Source: Blepharisma stoltei (lineage: Eukaryota > Ciliophora > Heterotrichea > Heterotrichida > Blepharismidae). From it: a stretch of 64,000 bases of DNA. Positions within the stretch are counted from its first letter, which is position 1; every line of letters starts with the position of its first letter. Of this stretch, positions 42,199-50,684 are shown piece by piece. The notes under the pieces were generated by a model, which saw nothing but the letters and a program-made list of their open reading frames with translations, was not told the origin of the DNA and made no database searches. Both the position numbers and the translations under genes were made by a program. Where the stretch lies: positions 466,501 to 530,500 of the forward strand of contig CAJZBQ010000052.1 of the NCBI GenBank assembly GCA_914767885.1, read 5' to 3'.

Positions 42199-42948
42199 AT
42201 GGAACTCGAGCCGAAATATTTGGAACTTATGAAATGCAGTCATTGCAAAAAGTATTTAACTCCTCCAGTCAATATTTGTCAAGCAGGCCATTCTTTTTGC
42301 AGTGCTTGCTCTTTGGAAAACAGTCAATGCACCATTTGTCCTTTGACTTCAATGATTTTTCATAATAGTCAAATCGAAGAACTCTTAAAACTCTCATTCT
42401 TGGTCTGTACAAATCAGCAATGTGGCCATCTCATTTCTTTATATACTCTGCCGAACCACAAAAAACTTTGTCCTATTTGTCCGTATTTGACCTGCATCTC
42501 TGGATGTGGCGAATTTGTTACTGACTTAGGAAATCATTTGATTACACAACATAATTGAAATCAAACGAACATAGAAAACTCAGTTGTATTTACAGCAACT
42601 GAAACTGAATGAAATACGAACTATGAATGGCCTCTTTCTGTTGGCCTATTAGAAAAGTATTCAATTTTAATAGCAGCCAAGACAACTAATAAAATGATGC
42701 ATCTGTGTATTTATAATTTAAGCACAACCGACCTAATTATCAAAGCAAAAGTGATAAAAAATACAGGAAGGCTAAAATATAAAGGACTAATCCCAGGACT
42801 GAAAGAGTATATGAACTCAGACTCTAAATGACCCCACTTCAACTGTGAAGTAGCTGTACTAATGAAGAGCTTTGCAACAGCTGGAGCAGCCCCTAACCAA
42901 TTTCAAGTTAGTGTAGATATACAAGTGATTGAAAAACCACAAATTTAA
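42199..42948 (+). CDS. SIAH-like protein with degenerate RING and zinc-finger
   Basis: 249 aa from ATG 42199 to TAA 42946-42948, with three TGA as Trp. MELEPKYLELMKCSHCKKYLTPPVNICQAGHSFCSACSLENSQCTIC is a seven-in-absentia type RING with C-x2-C...C-x1-H...C-x2-C...C-x2-C. SLVCTNQQCGHLISLYTLPNHKKLCPICPYLTCISGCGEF is the SIAH zinc finger. A substrate-binding-like beta domain follows (EWPLSVGLLEKYSILIAAKT). SIAH proteins are E3 ubiquitin ligases. The middle Cys spacing is slightly unusual. Uninterrupted. Confidence 0.75.
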
Positions 42949-42996
42949 TAATTACAGTAAACAATAAAAAAATATTTTATTTACAAAAATCATTAA

Positions 42997-43280
42997 CTCC
43001 CCCCACCCCCTCCGTGAGTGAACAAAACCATTTGAAAAATCCCTATTTTTTGTCCAAAAGCCAACCCTCCGTGAGTGAACAAAAATTTTTTTAATAGAAA
43101 TGAAAAAAAATTGATATATAAGTGATAATTAGCATAATGAAATCTCGAGCTAATTCTGCTTAATTTTAAACAAATTGGTTTTAAACATAAATTTTATAAA
43201 TTAAATTAATATTTGATTCCCAATTTTGCAAATTAGAATTTTTTTAAAATTTCTAAAAACAATTTTTTCAAAATTTTTGG
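42997..43280. mobile_element. Truncated CTCCC-type MITE fused to the PP2C gene
   Basis: Left end intact after TTA/TAA at 42993-42996 (CTCCCCCCACCCCCTCCGTG, second copy CCCTCCGTGAGTGAAC near 43066). The core (TGATATATAAGTGATAATTAGC, CAAATTGG) follows the family, but the hairpin end is missing; near 43270-43280 it runs into the PP2C coding frame. Confidence 0.7.
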
Positions 43281-44439
43281 GTAAATATGCCAAAATTACA
43301 GTAATGTCATCAACAGTCGAAGAGTCTTTTTTTATCCACCTAGACCATGCGAGCGCAGATAGCATCTCTGTAGCTTGTCTTACGTCTCCTTTAAACTTGT
43401 AAACATACTCTACAGCTTCTTGGTTTGAGATGAATTCCCATACCCCATCACTGCATATTAATACAAATTGATCCTCTTCTTCGACATCAATTTCATAAGT
43501 TTCTGGTTCTGAAGAAATCCCAATGCTTTGAAGCATTGTGTCTCCTAATGCTCTTGTCATTGATAGCCCAGGGCTGTCTTTTCCTTTGAAATACACCCTT
43601 TCTGCTCAGTCATTTTTTAATTTTTTTACTTCTCCTCCAGCTCTTTCAATTCGATGTTTTTCATCTGCTTCTTCAGGCTTATGGTCTCTTGTTATTGGAT
43701 GAGCAATAATTTTCCCATTTTCTAGTTTTGCGAGGACGGCTCTTGAGTCTCCTACATTGGCTACTATAAGTTTATTTTTTTGGTAAAATACAATAGTTGC
43801 AGTTGTTCCTGATAAAATGCAGTTAAACTCAGTTTCTGGCTTGTCACATACATCTATCAGCTGTTGCTGGCATGACACAAATGTATCTTTTATTGCTTGT
43901 TTAGGATTTTCTGCTCAATCTGGATGAGCAATCATTAGGTTTGGCAATCTGCTGTGTACAAAATTGGAAATATCATGCCCGTACTGACCATGACCATCAT
44001 ATACACTTAGCAAATAGCTCGGCCCATCTATAAGTATGCAGTAGTCATCTTGATTTGGCAGATCAGGCTTCATTCCTTTTCTGCAGTTGACCCAGATTCC
44101 TGCACTTTGTAAACAAGTTGTTTGAATTTCGCCTTCTATTTTCATGCCTCGTTCTTCAAACCCTTTTTGAATTTCTGTTGAGTATTGTCCAAGAAACATA
44201 GACCTTTGCCTAATCAATAGCAAAGTGCCATGATCCCCTTGCTCAACATTTTGGAGCGTGTACTTCCTTTTTCTGACTTTTCTTTTTGTTGGGATTTTTG
44301 AATCGTTTGCATCAGTTAGTTGCTCAACTTGTTTTTGGGAAAATTCCATTGTAAGGCGAAGCTTGTTATTTCTGCTAGCATTGCTGTCGGAAATCTCGGC
44401 CGGTTTTATACGTTTTGATTTCGCGACACAGCTACCCAT
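43201..44439 (-). CDS. PP2C-type protein phosphatase, acylated N-terminus
   Basis: 412 aa from ATG 44439 (MGSCVAKSKRIKPAE), with TGA as Trp at two places. Gly2 and Cys4 suggest myristoylation and palmitoylation. PPM motifs: NQDDYCI, LLSVYDGHGQYGHDISNF (DGHG metal site), SGTTATIVF, VANVGDSRAVL, ITRDHKPEEADEKHRIERAGGEV, GLSMTRALGDTML, VLICSDGVWEFIS (DGVWE), STVDDITVILAYL (DDIT). It dephosphorylates Ser/Thr with Mg/Mn. The last about 22 residues, from about KIVFRNFKKILICKIGNQILI to the stop at 43201, are encoded by the truncated MITE next to it, so that element supplies the C-terminus. Confidence 0.9.
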
Positions 44440-44627
44440 ATTGAAAATATTTTAATGCAATGAGCTGTGGATCAAAATGAATTTTAATGATATGTAATAA
44501 ATGCCGAAAAATAGCTGTAATCAATAATTGAAACTAGTTAGCTTTAGGATTAGATTTAGGGCTAACTCCCCCCCATTTAATAACGAGCAAAACCGTCAGT
44601 TTTTTTTTTCCTAAAAATTTTTCCTTA

Positions 44628-45014
44628 CTCCCCCCCCCCCCTCCGTGAGCGAACAAAAAAATTTTGTTCGCTCACGGAGGGGGGGGTTAATTTTTTTTTT
44701 AAAAAAAATTTATATATAAATTTTATAAAAAATATTTTTTTCGAAATTTAAAAAAATCCTAATTTGCAAAAATTGGGAAGCAAATATTAATTTAATTTGC
44801 AAAAATTTATGTTTTAAAACGCAATTTGTTTAAAATTAAACAGAATTAGCTCTAGATTTCATTATACTAATTATCACTTATATATCAAAATTTTTTTCCA
44901 TTAAAATTTTTTCTATTAAAAAAATTTTTGTTCACTCACGGAGGGTGGGTTTTTGGTCAAAAAATGGCGATTTTTCTAATGGTTTTTGTTCGCTCACGGA
45001 GGGGGGGGGGGGAG
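44628..45014. mobile_element. CCTCCGTGAGCG MITE, TTA duplication, nested
   Basis: TTA copies at 44625-44627 and 45015-45017. Almost identical to 51260-51641 in core and ends, including the GGTCAAAAAATGGCGA block, so both are recent copies. Left hairpin CCTCCGTGAGCGAACAAAAA, right doubled repeat. Confidence 0.85.
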
Positions 45015-45189
45015 TTAGGCTCCATTTAATAACGAACAAAAATTTACTATAAAATTTATATGTGCTAATTAGTCTCTACAGTTTACTAATTTTAAGTAGT
45101 TAGAGTAAGATAAGGACAGTATAATCGAGCAAAAAATAATAAATAAGAGCTAATAAGTTACTAATGGCATAATCTTAAGCTGGTGCTTA

Positions 45190-45711
45190 CTCCCCCTCTC
45201 ACTGAGCGAGCCAAAAAATCTCGTTCGCTCACGGGAAGGGGGTTAATTTTTTTTTTGTAAAAAAGTTTTATAGAATTTTTTTTTCTTCGAAATTTTAAAA
45301 AAATCTTGATTTGCAAAAATTGGGAAGCAAATGTTAATTTAATTTATAAAAATTTATGTTTTTAAAACGCAATTTGTTTAAAATTAACCAGAATTAGCCA
45401 GAGATTTCATTATAATAATTATCACTTATATATCAAAATTTTTTCCATAAAAATTTTTTCGAAATTTTAAAAAAATCCTAATTTGCAAAAAATTGGGAAG
45501 CAAATATTAATTTAATTTATAAAATTTATGTTTTAAAACGCAATTTGTTTAAAATTAAACAGAATTATCCAGAGATTTCATTATAATAATTATCGCTTAT
45601 ATATCAAAATTTTTTCCATAAAAAAAATTTTTCTATTAAAAAAATTGTTGTTCGCTCACGGAGGGTAAGGATTTATCTAATAGTTTTATTAGCTCACGGA
45701 GGGGGAGAGAG
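45190..45711. mobile_element. CTCCC-type MITE with an internal tandem duplication, nested
   Basis: TTA copies at 45187-45189 and 45712-45714. The core from TCGAAATTTTAAAAAAATC to TATATCAAAATTTTTTCC (about 170-190 bp) occurs twice in tandem, 45289-45450 and 45459-45620, making it longer than its 370-390 bp relatives. Confidence 0.75.
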
Positions 45712-46117
45712 TTAGCAATAGTTATCTTTTCGCCTTCATTTAGGCGATTTCTCTTTCTGTTGTCATCATTTGACTTTTTGTATTATTAACCCTTTAATTG
45801 AAATTTTTTATATAAAATCATTGATATTTAATATAAATTTTATATATTTTTTTTTTTCAAAAATTTTATAAGTTAGATCCCATTTAATAACGAACAAAAA
45901 GATGTTCGTTTATTAAAATGGGGGGGAGTAAGAAGATCAAAAGTAAAAAATGGTCTATTTAGATAAATTATTCAATTTTTATAATGATTCTTATAAAATG
46001 TTTGGATGTGTTAAGATTAATAAAATAAATCTTTATAAAGTTTTGATTTATTAAAGATAATATGAAATATAACTTCTATTACCCCAACCCAAAATTAAAA
46101 AATTTCCATTAATTACA

Positions 46118-47050
46118 ATGCAAGATGATAGAAGCTGCTCGAGTGATAAATCTTCTTCAAGGACAAGTTTATCAGAAAATAAAACCATAAAGAAAAGTAT
46201 AGTTGAAAGAAGAATGGAAAAAATGTTCAAAAATAATCCGATTTTCTTGAGACGAAACATAAAAACTTCTCGATTTCGTGGGACTCAAGTTCCTGAATAT
46301 GAAGTTAGGATGGAAAAAAGAACTGATAAATTTATTTCCAAAAGAATAACAGGCTTAAAATGCACCTTATGCAATTTACAATTAAATTCATTTGAGGCCT
46401 TAGTTTTTCATTATTATTCTTTACACACTTATTTATGTTTTTTTGACATGTCAATATCCCCTCATATTATTTATTTATTTCTTCCAAACCCAACACCTAA
46501 TAGAAAAAATATTGTTTTAATTGACAAAAGGTCATTATTGATAAAAATCACAGAAATTGTTAAGAGATACAACTTAGAATCTACCACCATTCCACCTTTA
46601 ATCAAGTCTAAAATAGAGAAAAATTTTGGAAAACAAAAAGACAAAAAGCCCAAAAATAAAAATATGTCAAAGCGTATCTATTTTCACTCTATCACTGGCG
46701 AACCTTTTGATCCAAATGAAATACAAGTCGACTCGGAAGAAGAAATAAACGATGAATGAATAAGAAAAAGTGAAGAAAAAGAGATCAACAGCTATGAAAA
46801 CATGAATATCGAAGACAAAGAGTTTTTTAAACTTTGAAATTCACATATCCATGATAACTATAAAATTCCTGCAGATTTTTTGATGAAAGATGCATGCCTT
46901 ACTTTCATAGAAAAATATCAACTAGGGATAGCTAGCTTCAGAACACAGCTTACTTTGCATATAATAACGATGTGGGATTACAATATCTTAACTGGTGATG
47001 ATATGCTATATATAATGCAAAAATTATTATTTGCAATTGAAAATCAATAA
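46118..47050 (+). CDS. SUZ12: SUZ12-like VEFS-box protein (PRC2 subunit)
   Basis: 310 aa from ATG 46118 to TAA 47048-47050, with TGA as Trp in NDEWIRKSEEKEI and FFKLWNSHIHD. A zinc-finger-like LKCTLCNLQLNSFEALVFHYYSLH is followed by KRIYFHSITGEPFDPNEIQVDSEEEINDEWIRK and DKEFFKLWNSHIHDNYKIPADFLMKDACLTFIEKYQLGIASFRTQLTLHIITMWDYNILTGDDM, matching the C2H2 plus VEFS-box arrangement of SUZ12/VEF proteins. In PRC2 this subunit activates H3K27 methylation by EZH. In ciliates such as Paramecium PRC2 guides silencing and elimination of transposon-derived DNA, so the gene may act on inserts like those in this window. Shorter than animal SUZ12. Confidence 0.8.
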
Positions 47051-47150
47051 TAGCATAAGATGTTAATCGAATCCTATTTCAATATTAATTTCTTTGACTA
47101 AATTATATAAATGGTTCTGTTATTTTAATGAAATAAATATTAATATGAAA

Positions 47151-49563
47151 TTATAAATTAATTCCTAAATTAATAGCTGCATCAACTTTCCATGCTTTAG
47201 GGAGAAATTTTGGACTCATAGTTTCAATAAAATTTACTCTCCATCTATTAATAAATTCCTGCAAATCTCCCACCTTTTCTAAAACTCTAATCCCATGCAT
47301 ATTGCTACTTTGCTTTTTTCAGTTCACATCTCCATGCAAATTTAAAATCTCTTGAGTATTATTTTCTTGAGCTAAAAATTCAATTAGGCCATTCTTATTT
47401 TCATTAATATCACATTTTAGTTTTTCTTCAACAAGAAGCTTATACTCTTCATTTCCATTTAAAAAGTCCATAACTTTTGCTTCTAATTCATTTTTTTTAT
47501 CATTTGGCATTTTTTCTCCATGTTTTAGCAGCTGAATGCATACTTTTTGAGTTGATTTTAAGTCTCTATTAATCTTATGCATTTCTCCAGTTTCATATAA
47601 AGGAACATTATACTCAACTGATATTTTTTGCTTTAAAATTTCGCTAAATTTATTAGCTTGTTCATGATGAGGGATGCATAATTTTACAACATCATGACAT
47701 CTATGAGACTTATAATTATCTGGAAAAGCTTGTCTATATAATAGAGGAACAACGTGATACTTTAAATAGTCTCCTTTAAACCCACACACTACGCATTTTT
47801 TCTTTTTTTCTACTGTATAAGCTGATGGATGAACTGATATGTCAGAATATCCATTACCTTTAGGCTCGAAATTTAGTCTGATTATTTGTGGGTCTTTTTC
47901 GATAAGAGTTGCAAGCCCTTTTTCTAAATATCAATTTGATTTAGATTTAGAAGCGTAGCAAAGCACACTGCCATTAGGTGCTTGGATTTCATAATTTTCA
48001 TGGTCTCTTGTCCCTTCAGGGGTTTTACCAAATAGCTTGTTTCTATTGTTAATTTTTTTATTATTTCTTTGATTTTTGATATCATCATTTCCTATTAATT
48101 TGTATGGAATTTCTAAACCTTTTGCTATTATTTCAAATATATCATTTACTGAGCTTTTTATTATAGGAATCTTGGCGCTATCATTGATTAATTTTTTTAA
48201 CTGCTTTAAATTTCTGGGCCTTTCAACTGCAATATTAACCAATATATCTGTAGGACACATATAGTGGCAGCTTTCATCAAGCTCAGCTGCTATTCTATCT
48301 CTTAGTTTAAAAAGTTCAAATAAAATATATTGTGTTTGTGCATCTAAAGGTTGCTTGCAATATTTTTTGAATGCCTTTTCACATATTTCACTATTAATTT
48401 CTTTTAAGAAATATTCGTTTTTGCATATTTCATTTGTTTCTTTCCTTATTATCCTCAGCTGCTCCTCTGATAATAAATTTGTAGTAATAGACATTAAATA
48501 TATCATATAATGGGAATCCCTAGCTGCATATTCTATCATTTCTTTCTTTAAAGGTCTCAGCCTTCAATCAGAAGTTTGAAATTTAATTTTCTCTTCAGAT
48601 GTCATTTGATAATTACAGTAAGCGCTCCATAAGGAATTTAAGCCTAAATTTTTGAAATTTAATAGTCTCGCTGCTATTTGTGTATCATATACATTTACAA
48701 TACAAATCCCAAAGTCTCGTTGAAGCCATTGTATGTCGTTACTGCAGGCATGCAAAACTTTGCAAATATTTTGATTTTCTAAAACAACTGAAAGCTCAGG
48801 GATATATTTCCGAACTTCCCACCCTTTAAATTGGACCAAATATAGGTAAATTTCCATTTTTGGGTACTTTAACCCTCTTTAATTAGAAATTTTTTTGGTG
48901 AAAATTCTAATTTTTATAAAGTTAATTTTGACCTAATTACTGGAAAACGTGCAACTAGAATATTATTTTAAACGGCTTTCACACCGAATGGTTTTAATTT
49001 TTTAAATTAATTATTCTAAAAATAAATTAAAAACCAAAATATTTGCATTCAATTTATTTTTTTTTTAATTTTATAAAAAATGTTTAAAAATAAAAACCTT
49101 TAAATTTGGAACAGGATTTGCTGTTTCAATTTAAAGGGGGAGCAAGCTTTATTGCATCAAATAAATAAGTGAATTCAGGAGTAGATATTTGTATTAAGCA
49201 AATAAACCCTAAATAAGATCTTAATCTATGCTCTTCTACATCTAAGCCTAAAACTTCATAGTTTTTTAATATGTTTAATGCTTCATGAAATTGCTGTTCT
49301 TCTGTGACTAAAATTATTGTTGAAGTATCAAGGTGTTTTAATTCATAATTAATTTTTGAATAAGGAGTAATAAAATTATCTATAAGTAAGTTGAATTCTG
49401 ATCTCTTCTGAGGCGATATCTTTGATAAATGATCTTTATAAAAGCCTATCGAATAATCTTTGAAAAATTGCTGCGGTTTCTGGTGAATCGTATGATTTTT
49501 TCTTCGATAAAAAATGACATATGCTAGAATGATCAAAATTATTGTAAAAATAATTGCAAGCAT
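47151..49563 (-). CDS. EXD2: EXD2-like 3'-5' exonuclease with membrane anchor and HNH-like region, split by a MITE
   Basis: ATG 49563 gives an N-terminal anchor (MLAIIFTIILIILAYVIFYRRK). The DEDD-y exonuclease follows: EVLGLDVEEHRLRS (Exo I), VLHACSNDIQWLQRDFGI (Exo II), EMIEYAARDSHYMIYL (Exo III with Tyr). A helical HRDC-like part (YILFELFKLRDRIAAELDESCHYMCPTDILVNI) and a Cys/His region KKKKCVVCGFKGDYLKYHVVPLLYRQAFPDNYKSHRCHDVVKLCIPHHEQ, HNH-like, complete it. This order matches EXD2, which acts in end resection or at organelle membranes. The insert near 48819-49143 must be removed (about 325 bp) to join FDAIKL and EVRKYIPEL; with that the total is 2088 nt, 695 aa. Exact cut sites are unresolved. 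Confidence 0.8.
48819..49143. mobile_element. MITE, CTTTAAATTGG family, in the EXD2 gene
   Basis: Ends CCACCCTTTAAATTGGACC on the left and CAATTTAAAGGGGGAGCAAG on the right, with a second inverted pair AACCCTCTTTAATTAG / ACCTTTAAATTTGGAACAG inside. Spacing resembles the CTCCC-type MITEs (ATAGGTAAATTTCCATTTTTGGG). The terminal CTCCC is only partial and no TNA or TA repeat gives a clean in-frame join; boundaries are approximate. Confidence 0.6.
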
Positions 49564-50060
49564 TTAATATTAATTCGATAATTTATATGTTTTCCATATT
49601 TATTTGAAGTCCATTTTGGGAGATAGACTTCATATTGAATTATAATAAATATGTGATAGAGATTCAATATGATGAAATAAACCTTCTTTCCCCGTATGAA
49701 AAATGATTCGAACGAAGTTCTGAAAATTATATATGTATAAGCTTTTTAGCTTAATTTTTAAGCTCAATAAGCACTAATAAAGAATATTATAATATTAAAG
49801 CTTAAGATAGTAGTAAATGTTATAAGGAAGAATGAAAGCTTATAAGACTTGAACTCAGGCTGCTTATTTATTGCAGATTGTGATAAAGGTGATGACTTAG
49901 AAATTAGACTTTTATATATAATTAAATTTCTCAAAGGCTTGATTCTTATAAAACTTTAAGCTTTTTTATTATGCATTAGATATCCTAGCCCAAAAAACAA
50001 AGAAAAAGCAATCAAATCGAATATTGATTTAATTATTTATGAATTATGATTTAATTCAAT
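49564..50060. other. Intergenic AT-rich spacer
   Basis: About 500 bp between divergent gene starts (EXD2 minus, 49563; basic protein plus, 50061). AT-rich, no frame or repeat recognised. Confidence 0.55.
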
Positions 50061-50684
50061 ATGTCCTCTGCTGATTTACAGCAATACTTAAAAGAAACTC
50101 GTGAAAACCGACGACATCTTATCCAGCTTGCCAAAGACTATCTTAACTCAGAAGATAGCAAACTCTCTGATAGGAAACATAAATCAAAGCACCGCAGAAA
50201 TAAATACAAAGATCATATATTTCCTTCTCTGAAAAATCTAAATAGCCACAAAACACAGTTTTCTGAAATTTCAGTGATAAAAGAAGTATCAAAATCAAGC
50301 ACACCTGCGAATAGTCGATCTTTTATAGAGAAATCATTTATTACGCCAAAATTAAAAGAAAAGTATGAAATTATGGATTCAATATATTCAAAGAGACTCA
50401 AACGAAGAAATTCGAATTATTTATTTCCAACTCCTGATAATAGAAACAAAATAATAGCGATACCTGAAAAAATTATCAAAAATAAATCAAATTCGCCCTC
50501 AGAAAGTATAAGCCAAGGCTGTCACTCACACAGATCTCTCACCCCAGAGCTTGAGCAGAATTTAAAAAATGCAAAATCAGATCCATTCTTATGCATTCAG
50601 CGAAGAAAAATTCATATAAAAGAAAAACTGTTACTTAAGTCCCCATCAAACTTATCTTACATTAATTATTATAAATTGTTATAA
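50061..50684 (+). CDS. Basic Ser/Lys-rich protein of unknown function
   Basis: 207 aa from ATG 50061 (MSSADLQQYLKETRENRRHLIQLAKDYLNSEDSKLSDRKHKSKHRRNKYKDHI). A short helix opens the protein, then it is basic and mostly disordered with many SP/TP sites (KSSTPANSRSF, KSNSPSESISQG, HRSLTPELEQNL). No domain recognised. Its stop codon (50682-50684) overlaps the stop of the convergent MFS-SPRY gene (50679-50681 start of stop) by a few bases, so the 3' ends share sequence. Confidence 0.65.
   Translation: MSSADLQQYLKETRENRRHLIQLAKDYLNSEDSKLSDRKHKSKHRRNKYKDHIFPSLKNLNSHKTQFSEISVIKEVSKSSTPANSRSFIEKSFITPKLKEKYEIMDSIYSKRLKRRNSNYLFPTPDNRNKIIAIPEKIIKNKSNSPSESISQGCHSHRSLTPELEQNLKNAKSDPFLCIQRRKIHIKEKLLLKSPSNLSYINYYKLL

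Larger units (their letters stand above)
44566..45928. mobile_element. MITE, ATTTAATAACG family, holding two further MITEs
   Basis: TAA copies at 44563-44565 and 45929-45931; ends CTCCCCCCCATTTAATAACG and CGTTTATTAAAATGGGGGGG, with a hairpin at the right (AACGAACAAAAAGATGTTCGTT). Contains 44628-45014 and 45190-45711. Lies upstream of the PP2C gene and interrupts no recognised frame. Confidence 0.75.
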
